Assembly (NCBI RefSeq): GCF_014203235.1
Contig: NZ_JACHIN010000019.1
Location: 62,001 to 126,000, forward strand
Length of the DNA: 64,000 nt
Reading direction: 5' to 3'
DNA from: Nonomuraea endophytica
GTDB lineage: Bacteria; Actinomycetota; Actinomycetes; Streptosporangiales; Streptosporangiaceae
The notes beneath the pieces were generated by a model. The model worked only from the letters and a program-made list of their open reading frames with translations, was not told where the DNA came from and did not search any database. Shown here one piece after another: positions 1-7,751 of the stretch (position 1 is the first letter of the stretch; every line of letters starts with the position of its first letter). Both the position numbers and the translations under genes were made by a program.

Positions 1-527
1 GCCAGCGCCCCGAGTGCCGCGACGCCCGCCGACAGCAGCGGCAACCCGGGGATACGAACGGGCGGAGGGGCGGCGTCCTCCACGACCAGGGCGACGGGCA
101 GGCCGTACGTGGCGATGGCGGTGGTGAGGGCGGGCAGGCCGGGGCCCAGCCAGTCGGCGTGGACGGGCAGCACCGCCACCACCTCGCCCCACTGGCTCGC
201 CTGGTCCAGGATGGTGTGCAGCGCCTCGGTGTCGCCTCGCCCGATGTAGCCGGAGTCGGTCAGCGGCACCGTCACCCGGGCCTCGACCTGGTCGGCGATC
301 CAGTGTGCGGAAAGGCCCGCCGTACCCCTGACCCGGCCTGAGCCCGCGTAGCGGCGACGGTCGCAGAGGACCGGAGCCGTGTAGCCGCGCCTACGGACCA
401 TCCGCACCGCCTCGTGCGCCGCCTGCCCGGTGAAGACCAGTCCCGAATGCGGCCGGTCGCCGAGGATCAGGGCGTCGTACACGTCCCGGGTGGAGAGCTG
501 GATGAGCAGGTGGTCGCGGAGGTCCAT
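1..527 (-). CDS. Hypothetical protein, C-terminus cut by window edge
   Basis: Reading leftward from an ATG at 527, the frame stays open to the window edge (about 175 codons), so the C-terminus is missing. A GAGGAG ribosome-binding site lies about seven bases before the ATG. The product starts MDLRDHLLIQLSTRDVYDA and alternates hydrophobic strands with charged helices, as in a soluble alpha/beta fold. A hydrophobic run (PLLSAGVAALGAL) reaches the edge and could be a buried helix or a membrane segment. I do not recognise the family. It begins 39 bases after the stop of the WYL regulator on the same strand, so the two are probably co-transcribed and the regulator may act on this gene. Confidence 0.6.
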   Translation of the reverse strand, partial: MDLRDHLLIQLSTRDVYDALILGDRPHSGLVFTGQAAHEAVRMVRRRGYTAPVLCDRRRYAGSGRVRGTAGLSAHWIADQVEARVTVPLTDSGYIGRGDTEALHTILDQASQWGEVVAVLPVHADWLGPGLPALTTAIATYGLPVALVVEDAAPPPVRIPGLPLLSAGVAALGAL

Positions 528-566
528 GGACGGCTCCTCAAGGGCTATAACACCCCATACCCCCGG

Positions 567-1535
567 TTAAGTGTCGCGATAGCGGGCGGTCAGGTCGTCC
601 AGGGTGGCGATGACGCGCTCGCGCAGCTCCACCGGGCTGCGGACCTCGACGTCTGCGCCCAGGCGCAGGAACTCGCCCAGCGCGTGCTCCACCGACTCGA
701 TCGGCAGCGTCACCTCGGTCCTGCCGTCGGGCAGCGGCCGCGCGGTCGTCTCCGCCGCGCTCACCACGCCGGGCGTCATCATCTCCCGCAACCGGTCCAT
801 GCCGCGCGGTGTCAGCCGGGCCACCGCCTCGCCCTGGCGCAGCCGGGCCTGGAACTCGGTCAGGTACTCCTGCCAGTGCGCGGCCAGGTCGAAGCCGTCC
901 GGGCGGGTGAACGCCTCCTCGCGGACGACCAGGTCGAGGATCTGCCACACCCGGTAGGTGCGCACGTGCTCGCCGCTCCGGGCGACCAGATACCAGCGGC
1001 CCGCCTTCACCACCAGCCCGTACGGCTCCAGCCGCCTCGTCACCTCGCCCTTCCAGCTCTTGTACCGCACGTCGAGCACCCGCTCCCGCCACACCGCGTC
1101 GGCCACGGCGGGCAGGAACGGCAGCGGGTCGCGCTCCCGGTACCAGGCGGGGGCGTCGAGGTGGAAACGCTCGCGGACCCGTCCGGCCCGGTCGCGTAGT
1201 TCGACCGGCAGCGCCGCCATGAGCTTGAGCTGGGCCGCCGTGACCACCGCGCCCAGGCCCAGCTCGGCGGCCGGACCCGGCAGCCCGGCCAGGAACAGCG
1301 ACTCGGCCTCGTCGCTGGTCAGGCCGGTCAGCCGGGTGCGGTAGCCGTCGAGGAGCTGGTAGCCGCCGTTGGTTCCGGCGTCGCCGTACAGGGGGACTCC
1401 GGCGGTGTGCAGGGACTCCACGTCGCGATAGATCGTGCGCACCGAGACCTCCAGGCGCTCGGCCAGCTCCCGCGCGGTCATGCGGCCGCGCGTCTGCAGC
1501 AGAAGGAGGATCGACACCAGGCGGGAAGCACGCAT
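567..1535 (-). CDS. WYL-domain transcriptional regulator (YafY/DeoR-type HTH)
   Basis: A 322-residue regulator with the usual three-part layout. An N-terminal winged helix-turn-helix (about residues 1-60) has the recognition-helix text SVRTIYRDVESL. The WYL domain (about 140-230) shows the name motif in GRWYLVA at residues 179-185. A C-terminal WCX-like region follows. WYL domains are thought to sense small ligands or nucleic acids and change DNA binding. I chose the ATG at 1535 because the reading frame further upstream runs through a perfect palindrome (1538-1558) and into the divergent gene. The palindrome two bases from the start codon suggests autoregulation and control of the divergent gene at 1581. 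The ligand cannot be inferred. Confidence 0.9.
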   Translation of the reverse strand: MRASRLVSILLLLQTRGRMTARELAERLEVSVRTIYRDVESLHTAGVPLYGDAGTNGGYQLLDGYRTRLTGLTSDEAESLFLAGLPGPAAELGLGAVVTAAQLKLMAALPVELRDRAGRVRERFHLDAPAWYRERDPLPFLPAVADAVWRERVLDVRYKSWKGEVTRRLEPYGLVVKAGRWYLVARSGEHVRTYRVWQILDLVVREEAFTRPDGFDLAAHWQEYLTEFQARLRQGEAVARLTPRGMDRLREMMTPGVVSAAETTARPLPDGRTEVTLPIESVEHALGEFLRLGADVEVRSPVELRERVIATLDDLTARYRDT

Positions 1536-1537
1536 GC

Positions 1538-1558
1538 CACTGACAATAGATGTCAGTG
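1538..1558. promoter_or_regulatory. Perfect 8-bp palindrome, candidate WYL-regulator operator
   Basis: CACTGACA-ATAGA-TGTCAGTG forms a perfect inverted repeat with a 5-bp spacer. It lies two bases before the start codon of the WYL regulator and 22 bases before the ATG of the divergent gene at 1581. TGACA-type dyads are plausible sites for this regulator class. The position implies one dimer site controlling both genes. Confidence 0.6.
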
Positions 1559-1580
1559 AGCCGGGCTTAGCGTTCGGACC

Positions 1581-2036
1581 ATGAACGGATTCGAGTTCTT
1601 CACCGGCACCTGGAACGTCCACAACAAGCGGCTCACCAAATGGCTGGCCGGCAGCGACGAGTGGGAGGAGTTCCCCGGCCGGTCGGTCGCGAGCAGCCAC
1701 TTCGCCGGTGGCGCGCACTTCGACGAGGTGGAGTTCCCCACGAAGGGGTTCAGCGGGCTGACGGTCCGGCTGTTCGACGTGGACGAGCGGCGGTGGACCA
1801 TCCACTGGGCGAGCACCCGTACCGGCCGCTTCGACCCGCCCATGAGCGGCACCTGGCAGGGGGACCGGGGCGAGTTCTACGGCGACGACCAGCACCAGGG
1901 CACACCTGTGCGCGCCCGCTTCATCTGGACCCGGATCAGCGCGGACGAGGCGCGGTGGGAGCAGGCGTTCTCGGTGGACGGGGAGAAGACCTGGGAGACC
2001 AACTGGATCATGGAGCTGACCCGGGTGGCCGACTAG
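1581..2036 (+). CDS. Conserved hypothetical protein, DUF1579-like
   Basis: A 151-residue soluble protein beginning MNGFEFFTGTWNVHN, with many aromatic residues on alternating strands and ending MELTRVAD. The opening 'F-x-G-T-W' and the Trp-rich strands resemble small beta-barrel proteins of the DUF1579/lipocalin-like group; this is a resemblance only. It has no signal peptide or membrane segment. No strong Shine-Dalgarno is visible, so initiation may be leaderless or near-leaderless from a promoter around the 1538-1558 palindrome. It is divergent from the WYL regulator and a likely target of it. Its TAG stop overlaps the stop of the convergent gene on a shared CTAG (2033-2036). Confidence 0.75.
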   Translation: MNGFEFFTGTWNVHNKRLTKWLAGSDEWEEFPGRSVASSHFAGGAHFDEVEFPTKGFSGLTVRLFDVDERRWTIHWASTRTGRFDPPMSGTWQGDRGEFYGDDQHQGTPVRARFIWTRISADEARWEQAFSVDGEKTWETNWIMELTRVAD

Positions 2037-2815
2037 AGGCCGGTGCTCCTGACCCAGAAGATGACGCCGACCGCCACCGCAGCCACCAGCAGCAGCAGAC
2101 CGCCCACCACGATCACCCACCACCAGCCCGACTTCGGGGTCGCGGCCTCGTACTGCTCGACGTCGGGGAGCATGTCCGGCGTGTACGGCAGGCGTACCGT
2201 GCCCTCACCCAGGCCGTCCTGACCCTGATGTCCGTGCTGCTGCGGTGGCCGGGACTGGGGGCCGGGCTGCTGGGGCGGCACCCCTTGTGGCGGCCAGGTC
2301 TGCGGGCCGGACTGTTGCGGCGGGACTCCCTGTGGCGGCCAGGTCTGGTGTTGACCGGGCGGCTGCTGCGGGCCGGTCTGCGGGTGGTGCGGGCCGGGCT
2401 GGTGTCGCGGCTGGCCCGGTGGTTGTGGCGGCATTCCGGGGTGCTGCTGGGGTGGCCAGGTCTGATGCTGGCCGGGCGGTTGCCGCGGGGGCTGTTGCGG
2501 GCCGGTCTGGGGCGGCTGTGGGCCGGGCTGGGGGTGGTGCGGGCCGGTCTGAGGTGGCTGTGGGCCGGTTTGGGGGTGGTGTTGGCCGGGGTGTGGCTGG
2601 TGCGGGTCGGTTGGTTGCTGGGGGCCGGAGTATTGCGGGGGCCGTGTCGGGTTCGGGCCGGGCTGTTGCGGGGGCCAGACCTGCTGTGGGGGCGGTGGTG
2701 GTCCCTGGTTGTGCGGATCTGACTGGTCTGAGGGCTGCCGGCCGGGGTGGGGCCAGCGGTGGCGCACCGTTTCCTCGGGATCGGGATACTGCGGGCCCTG
2801 CTGCGGTGGAGTCAT
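2033..2815 (-). CDS. Pro/Gln-rich tail-anchored membrane protein
   Basis: A 260-residue protein. The first 180 or so residues are repetitive low-complexity Pro/Gln/Gly text (many PPQ, QTGPQ and QTWPPQ units), followed by a short charged linker. A single C-terminal membrane segment (about residues 233-256, WWWVIVVGGLLLLVAAVAVG) is followed by only a few residues. The proline-rich arm should face the cytoplasm if the tail is C-out. Actinomycetes encode many such proteins and no enzymatic role is evident. The nucleotide sequence reflects the repetition, with strongly G-rich + strand stretches at 2240-2700. The stop codon overlaps that of the convergent gene on a CTAG. Confidence 0.75.
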   Translation of the reverse strand: MTPPQQGPQYPDPEETVRHRWPHPGRQPSDQSDPHNQGPPPPPQQVWPPQQPGPNPTRPPQYSGPQQPTDPHQPHPGQHHPQTGPQPPQTGPHHPQPGPQPPQTGPQQPPRQPPGQHQTWPPQQHPGMPPQPPGQPRHQPGPHHPQTGPQQPPGQHQTWPPQGVPPQQSGPQTWPPQGVPPQQPGPQSRPPQQHGHQGQDGLGEGTVRLPYTPDMLPDVEQYEAATPKSGWWWVIVVGGLLLLVAAVAVGVIFWVRSTGL

Positions 2816-2887
2816 GATTCCCCCGGAAATCGCGCCGATGATTTCCAGACATTGTCACATCTGTGTGGGGTGGCTCGTCTGGATGTC

Positions 2888-3646
2888 ATGACGCGAATTC
2901 TGGTTACCGGCGCGGGTGGACGTCTCGGCGGGGCCGTACTCGGGAGGCTGGGGGGCGAGGCGGAGCTGCGGGCGGTCAGCCGGAGCGCCCGGACGGGCGA
3001 CAAGGTCGAGTGGGTGATCGCGGACCTCACCACGGGCCAGGGCATCGCGGAGGCCGTCGACGGCGTGGACGTGATCCTGCACCTGGCCGCGGCGCCCTAC
3101 AAGGGCCGCTACACCCGCCGGGTCGAACTGGACGGCACCACCGCCCTGCTCGCCGCCGCCCGGCAGGCAGGTGTCGGGCACCTCGTCTACATCTCGATCG
3201 TCGGCGTGGACCGGGTGCCATGGGGCTATTTCAGGACCAAGGTGGCCGCCGAGAAGCTCGTCAGAGCCGGTGGGGTGCCATGGACGATCCTGCGGGTGAC
3301 ACAGTTCTACGAGTTCCTGGACCAGGCGCTGACGGGGATGGCCCGCCTCGGGCTCCTGGTCGCGGAGCCGGGCAGCGGCATCCAGCCGGTCGACGTGCGC
3401 GACGTGGCGGGTGAACTGGCCGCGCGGGTCACGGCCGGGCCCACCCAGGCCATTTCGGAGTACGGCGGGCCCGAAGTGCTCGACTTCGCCGAGGCGGTCA
3501 AGGCCTGGCGGCGCGCCAGGAAGCAACGGCCGATCCTGCGCATGCGGCTGCCGGGCGGGTTCGGCCGCGCCGTCCGCGCCGGCGACCTGACCACCACCGC
3601 CCGGCCCAGCGGCACGATCACCTGGTCGGAGTACTTGTCCGGCTAG
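2888..3646 (+). CDS. NAD(P)-binding SDR/NmrA-type oxidoreductase
   Basis: A 252-residue Rossmann-fold protein. The dinucleotide-binding motif TGAGGRLG lies at residues 7-14, a strand ending in ADLT follows, and the SDR active-site pair is visible as YFRTK (Tyr114, Lys118). The short length, the AGVGHLVYISIVGVD strand and the substrate-side text VTQFYEFLDQ match atypical extended SDRs of the NmrA/NAD(P)H-epimerase type. I chose the ATG at 2888 because it starts directly on the first beta strand (MTRILVTGAG). Substrate is unknown. Its stop overlaps that of the convergent gene on CTAG (3643-3646). Confidence 0.88.
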   Translation: MTRILVTGAGGRLGGAVLGRLGGEAELRAVSRSARTGDKVEWVIADLTTGQGIAEAVDGVDVILHLAAAPYKGRYTRRVELDGTTALLAAARQAGVGHLVYISIVGVDRVPWGYFRTKVAAEKLVRAGGVPWTILRVTQFYEFLDQALTGMARLGLLVAEPGSGIQPVDVRDVAGELAARVTAGPTQAISEYGGPEVLDFAEAVKAWRRARKQRPILRMRLPGGFGRAVRAGDLTTTARPSGTITWSEYLSG

Positions 3647-4233
3647 CCCTGCTGCCCGGGGTTGCCGGGCTCGGACCACGGCTGAGGACCGGCGGGCGGA
3701 GGCGGCTGCTCGCCGGGCGCGGCTCCGGGCTGCGGGGCAGCGCTGGGTTGGGGGTAGCCGGGCTGCTGGGTTGCGCCGGGTTGGGGGTAGCCGGGCTGTG
3801 GGGTGGCGTTGGGCTGGGCGTAACCCTGGCCGTAGCCCTGCTGGCCGTAGCTCTGCTGGCCGTATCCGGGCTGGGGGTAGGGGGAGGGCTGGTTCCAGGC
3901 GGGTGTCTGCGGCGCCGGACGGGGCCCGCGGTGGGCGACCACGCCCGCCACCAGCAGGCCGAAGCCCGCCAGCGTCAGCACCATGTTCACCAGCCCGAGA
4001 ATCCCGAAGATCATGGACGCCGTCGACAAACCGAGGTCATGGGCGATCGACGGGGCGAAGACGGAGGTGGCGACCGTCGGCAGCACTCCGACCGTCAGCA
4101 CGATGCATCCGAACATGCCCAGCAAAGCGCCCTTGCCGTGCCGCTTCCTGGCAAGTCCCGTGACCACCGCCCCCGCGCCGAAGGCGATGAACATCACGAT
4201 ATGGATCAAGAGGTTGATCATGCTCAATTCCAC
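3643..4233 (-). CDS. Small membrane protein with Gly/Pro/Gln-rich tail
   Basis: A 196-residue protein with three hydrophobic segments in the first 110 residues (around LIHIVMFIAFGAGAVVTG, GMFGCIVLTVGVLPTVA and LVNMVLTLAGFGLLVAGVV). A cytosolic low-complexity C-terminus is rich in PQPGYGQQ-type repeats. Two starts are possible, ATG at 4233 and ATG at 4221. The architecture resembles many actinobacterial DUF4190-like or unclassified membrane proteins, and no function can be assigned. The AT-rich stretch before it (4237-4270) probably holds its promoter. The stop overlaps that of the convergent SDR gene. Confidence 0.75.
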   Translation of the reverse strand: MELSMINLLIHIVMFIAFGAGAVVTGLARKRHGKGALLGMFGCIVLTVGVLPTVATSVFAPSIAHDLGLSTASMIFGILGLVNMVLTLAGFGLLVAGVVAHRGPRPAPQTPAWNQPSPYPQPGYGQQSYGQQGYGQGYAQPNATPQPGYPQPGATQQPGYPQPSAAPQPGAAPGEQPPPPAGPQPWSEPGNPGQQG

Positions 4234-4268
4234 GCCCCATATCTATCGATTAAGAGATCTTCTCGACC

Positions 4269-6065
4269 TTATGGGGATTTTCTGGCTTCCTCCACCGCTC
4301 GGATGATCGACGCCGCGTTCAGCGCCCCCTGGTAGCGGACCCCGTTGAAGAAAAGGGTGGGCGTGCCCCGCACCCCGCCGTCGCGCCCCGACCGTTCGTC
4401 GCGGGCGAGCCGCCGGGAGTGCCGCGGCACGTCCTTCCACGGCTCCACGTCCAGCTCGGCGGCATAGTGCCCGAGATCCTCGTCGGTCAGGAAACGCTGG
4501 TTGGCGTACAGGATGTCGTGCATCTCCCAGAAGCGGCCCGCGTCGGCCGCCGACTCCGCGACCAGGGCCGCCGCGACCGCGCGGGGGTGCATGTTGCGCA
4601 GCGGGAAGTGCCGGAACACCAGCCGCACGTCCGGATCCCGCTCCATCAGCTCCTGCAGCACCTCATGCAAGCCGCCACAGAAGGGGCATTCGAAGTCGCC
4701 GTACTCGACGATCGTGACCGTCGCGTCCGCGGGCCCCCGCACGTGGTCGCCCGGCCCCACCGGTACGGCCAGCAGCACCGGAAGCTCCTCCTCCGGCTCC
4801 ACGTCGGGCGGTGCGCACACGCCGCCCCGGTTCCAGGCGAGCTTGAACGCGATCCACCCCACCAGCGCCGACAGCAGCGAGCCCGTAAGGATGCCGATCT
4901 TGGCCTGGGCGGCGATCTCCGCGTCGTCGAAGGCCAGGTCCACGATGAACAGCGCCACCGTGAACCCGATCCCCGACACCGCGGCGCCGCCCAGCAACTG
5001 GCCCCACACGAGGTTGCCCGGCAGCACGCCCCAGTTGAGCCGCAGCGGGATCCACGTGCCGATCGTGATGCCGGCGAACTTGCCGAGCACCAGGCCCAGC
5101 GCGATGCCGAGGGTCACCGGCGAGGTGAGCGCCGCCCGCAGCGTCTCCCCGTCGAGGCGGACACCGGCGTTGGCCAGCGCGAACACCGGCACGATCACGT
5201 AACTGCTCCACGGGTGCAGCCGCAGCTGGAGCCGCTCGTTCACCGACACGGCCCGCTGCACCGACCTGGCCGCCTCGCGGGCCGCGCCGGCCGACGGCTC
5301 GCTGGTGAACTGCTGCACCGCCTCACCGGCGCGCAGCAGCTTGCGGTCGCTCGGCGCGTACACGAACACCAGCACCCCGAGCGCGATCCCGACCAGCGTC
5401 GGGTGCACGCCGCTCTCCAGCGTCGCCACCCACAGCGCGAACCCCAGCAGGATGTACGCCGGCGCCCGCCAGATCTTCAACCATCGGAGCGTCATGATCG
5501 CGGCCAGCAGGAGCGCGGCGGCGACCAGCGCCGGCACCGACAGGGAGGCCGTGTAGAAGATCGCGATGATCATCATGGCCAGGACGTCGTCCACGATGGC
5601 CAGCGTCAGCAGGAAGGCCCGCAGCGGGTCCGGGCAGCGCGCGCCGACCACGGCCAGCAGGCCCAGCACGAACGCGGTGTCGGTGGCGATCGGCACGCCC
5701 CACCCGCCCGCGGCCGGGCCGCCGGCGTTGAAGGCGAGGTAGACGGCGGCAGGGACGATCATCCCGCCCAGGGCGGCGATCGCGGGGACCGCCACCAGCC
5801 GCCGGTCGCGCAGCTGGCCGAGCCGTACCTCGTAGGAGATCTCCAGGCCGATGACGAAGAAGAAGATCGTCATGAGCCCGTCGTTGACCCACCGCCGCAG
5901 GTCGAGCGAGAACTCGGTGGCCCCGAAGGCGAACCCGGCCTCGGTGTGCCAGAAGCTCTCGTAGCTGGCGCCCCAGGGGGAGTTGGCCCACAGCAGTGCC
6001 GCCAGTGTGGCCGCCAGTAGTACGACGGTGCTTCCGGCCTCGGTCTTCAAGAACGCGCGCATCAT
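4269..6065 (-). CDS. nhaA: Na+/H+ antiporter NhaA fused to a C-terminal DsbA-like thioredoxin domain
   Basis: A 598-residue protein. Residues 1 to about 400 are a complete NhaA antiporter, including the essential adjacent aspartates in LAIVDDVLAM (Asp159, Asp160), which correspond to the ion-binding pair of E. coli NhaA. After a linker, residues about 425-598 form a DsbA/thioredoxin-fold domain with the redox motif CPFC (460-463) and a cis-Pro-type GTPT (567-570). Stand-alone NhaA is about 390 residues, so this is a true fusion, an arrangement known in several actinobacteria. The start codons ATG-ATG (6065 and 6062) lie in the 3′ arm of a perfect hairpin. Role: Na+/H+ exchange, with a possible redox sensor or effector domain. 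Confidence 0.95.
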   Translation of the reverse strand: MMRAFLKTEAGSTVVLLAATLAALLWANSPWGASYESFWHTEAGFAFGATEFSLDLRRWVNDGLMTIFFFVIGLEISYEVRLGQLRDRRLVAVPAIAALGGMIVPAAVYLAFNAGGPAAGGWGVPIATDTAFVLGLLAVVGARCPDPLRAFLLTLAIVDDVLAMMIIAIFYTASLSVPALVAAALLLAAIMTLRWLKIWRAPAYILLGFALWVATLESGVHPTLVGIALGVLVFVYAPSDRKLLRAGEAVQQFTSEPSAGAAREAARSVQRAVSVNERLQLRLHPWSSYVIVPVFALANAGVRLDGETLRAALTSPVTLGIALGLVLGKFAGITIGTWIPLRLNWGVLPGNLVWGQLLGGAAVSGIGFTVALFIVDLAFDDAEIAAQAKIGILTGSLLSALVGWIAFKLAWNRGGVCAPPDVEPEEELPVLLAVPVGPGDHVRGPADATVTIVEYGDFECPFCGGLHEVLQELMERDPDVRLVFRHFPLRNMHPRAVAAALVAESAADAGRFWEMHDILYANQRFLTDEDLGHYAAELDVEPWKDVPRHSRRLARDERSGRDGGVRGTPTLFFNGVRYQGALNAASIIRAVEEARKSP

Positions 6066-6086
6066 CCCGGATCCCCCCGGGATGAT
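6061..6086 (-). promoter_or_regulatory. nhaA: Perfect hairpin enclosing the nhaA start codon
   Basis: ATCATCCCGG-ATCCCC-CCGGGATGAT is a perfect 10-bp inverted repeat with a 6-base loop. In the minus-strand transcript the G-rich, Shine-Dalgarno-like stretch falls in the 5′ arm and loop, and the first AUG falls in the 3′ arm. The geometry would block ribosome access when folded, so translational control is plausible. That is inference from sequence only. Confidence 0.5.
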
Positions 6087-6099
6087 CTTAAGCTCCAGC

Positions 6100-6135
6100 T
6101 CACGGCCTTCCCGGGAGGCCCCGGGAAGGCCGTGA
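6100..6135 (-). terminator. Strong 16-bp hairpin between Dyp peroxidase and nhaA
   Basis: TCACGGCCTTCCCGGG, a four-base loop, and its exact complement form a perfect 16-bp stem. It begins nine bases after the stop of the Dyp peroxidase gene on the same strand. No T-tract follows, so it is an L-shaped (U-less) actinobacterial-type terminator, or an mRNA-stabilising 3′ end. Confidence 0.7.
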
Positions 6136-6143
6136 AGGTCGGA

Positions 6144-7514
6144 CTACAGAGTGCGCAGGAACGCCAGGGACGGCATGAAGAAGTACTCGCCGCCGCGCAT
6201 CGTCACCGTCTGGGCGACCTGCGGCTGCGGCAAGGACTGCTCCGGCCGCCCCCACACCTTCGGGAAGGTGACCTTGATGTCCCGGCCGCCCTGGCCGATC
6301 ACCGGGTCGTGGCCGGTGGCCGGGTTCTGGAAGTCCGGGTTGTTGGCCCACGACTGCTGCGTGAACTCGAACTGATCGACCAGGCTGGAGTTGAACGCCA
6401 TGAACAGCAGGCCCACGTCACCGCTGGGCCTGGTCTCCGGCGGCGCGTCGTCCCAGGGCTGGTCGGTGCGCTCGCCGTACGTCTGGCCGCGGCGCGCCAT
6501 CAGCACGTTGCGGCCGAACGAGCGCGGGTTCGTCTTGCGGATGTGCCCGCTGAACGGGCACTTGGAGCCGTCGTCGGCGTCGAAGGTGAAGTCGTTCTGC
6601 ACCGGGCCGCCGGCGGCCTTGGGCTTGCTGGTCACCGGTGTGCCGTCCTTGAACCGGCCCACCAGCATCGCGCCGGCCCGCGGCCGGTCGGCGCCGGTGA
6701 GGCCCAGGCCGTCGGCCAGGTCCCGCTCGATCTCCTTGAACGCGCGGACGTTCTGCTCCAGCTTCCTGAAGACGAAGTAGCTGCCGAAGTGCCGGGCCGG
6801 GTTCGGCGCGAACGGGTCGGCCACCAGGATGTTGCTGAGCGGGAACGCCGGGTTCCAGTGTTCCTTCGGCTCCTGGTCGATCTCGTCCTTCAGGAACAGC
6901 GGCTGGCTGCGCCCGTCCACGTACCCGAAGTGCTCGATCCCGTCACCGGCCGGGTTGCGCATGCCCTGGCCGGTCTCCTCGCCGAGCAGCCGGGCGCTTT
7001 GCGGGAGTTCGCCGAGAATCTCCTCGCGCACTCGCTCGACCGGCTCCGGCCTGGCGTCCCCGATCAGGATGACCGCGTGGATCTCCCGCTGGTAGGTGTT
7101 GTCCCACTGCTCCACGGGCGGGTCGTCGACCAGGGCGACCCGCCGCTTCATGCCGTCGCGGAACACCTTGTCGCCGAACCGGCGTACGTCCTCGACGGAG
7201 TGCCCGAGGTCGCGGTAGCCCGCCTTGCTGATCCCGATCCCCACGTACGCGCTGCCCGGCTTCCGCTCACGGCTGAAGGCCCGCATTTCTTCCAGCTGCT
7301 TGCGCGCCGACTTCATGTGCGTGGTGGCGACATGGCGCAGGAATCGCTTGCCCTCCGCCACGTCGTTGAAGCGCACGAACAACACGGTCAGGTACTCGCG
7401 TACGTGCGCCCGCAGGATGTTCGGCTGCAGGTTGTCGAGCATCGCCTTGGTGTCGGCGTTGAGCGAGGCCGAGTCCCAGGCCAGAGGTTGTGCGTTGTTC
7501 AGGTCGACAGGCAT
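6144..7514 (-). CDS. Dyp-type heme peroxidase
   Basis: A 456-residue dye-decolourising peroxidase. It carries the family signature GYVDG (197-201, catalytic Asp200) and a candidate proximal heme ligand His324 in KCPFSGHIRKTNPR. The distal Arg is probably in the following SFGRNVLMARR. There is no Tat or Sec signal, so the enzyme should be cytosolic. The length and the insertion-rich middle fit the larger class C/D-like DyPs rather than the short Tat-exported type. The ATG at 7514 has a good AAAGGA ribosome-binding site about seven bases upstream. The likely reaction is H2O2-dependent oxidation of phenolic or dye-like substrates. A hairpin follows the stop. Confidence 0.93.
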   Translation of the reverse strand: MPVDLNNAQPLAWDSASLNADTKAMLDNLQPNILRAHVREYLTVLFVRFNDVAEGKRFLRHVATTHMKSARKQLEEMRAFSRERKPGSAYVGIGISKAGYRDLGHSVEDVRRFGDKVFRDGMKRRVALVDDPPVEQWDNTYQREIHAVILIGDARPEPVERVREEILGELPQSARLLGEETGQGMRNPAGDGIEHFGYVDGRSQPLFLKDEIDQEPKEHWNPAFPLSNILVADPFAPNPARHFGSYFVFRKLEQNVRAFKEIERDLADGLGLTGADRPRAGAMLVGRFKDGTPVTSKPKAAGGPVQNDFTFDADDGSKCPFSGHIRKTNPRSFGRNVLMARRGQTYGERTDQPWDDAPPETRPSGDVGLLFMAFNSSLVDQFEFTQQSWANNPDFQNPATGHDPVIGQGGRDIKVTFPKVWGRPEQSLPQPQVAQTVTMRGGEYFFMPSLAFLRTL

Positions 7515-7688
7515 TGCCCATCCTTTCCCCGTCGTGATGAAGGGGCCCCCAATTAACGCGTCAGTCAGGACATTGCACCCACAGTGCGGCAGTCTGTGCG
7601 CCAGTCCAATTCCCCTCGTTCACTAACGCGCCCCACTTAATACGACTCCCGGCTCCATCAAGAAGTTGCGGAAAATCCAAATTTCCCG

Positions 7689-7735
7689 AAAAAAATTCCG
7701 GCCGCCCCGTTGAATTGGTCGAAACGGGACGGCCG
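7689..7735 (-). terminator. Rho-independent terminator of the LPMO gene
   Basis: On the minus strand a 13-bp stem (CGGCCG-T/C-CCCGTT arms at 7723-7735 and 7699-7711, one G·T mismatch) closes an 11-base loop. It is followed by GGAATTTTTTT (seven T at 7689-7695). It starts 16 bases after the stop of the LPMO gene. A textbook U-tract terminator is uncommon in DNA this GC-rich. Confidence 0.85.
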
Positions 7736-7751
7736 AAGGCGCGGTTCGTGT

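Noticed and set aside
4419..6020. Long + strand open frame (533 codons) across the nhaA gene
   Set aside because: It is the antisense shadow of a well-conserved NhaA-DsbA gene; Arg/His/Gln-rich composition without domains.
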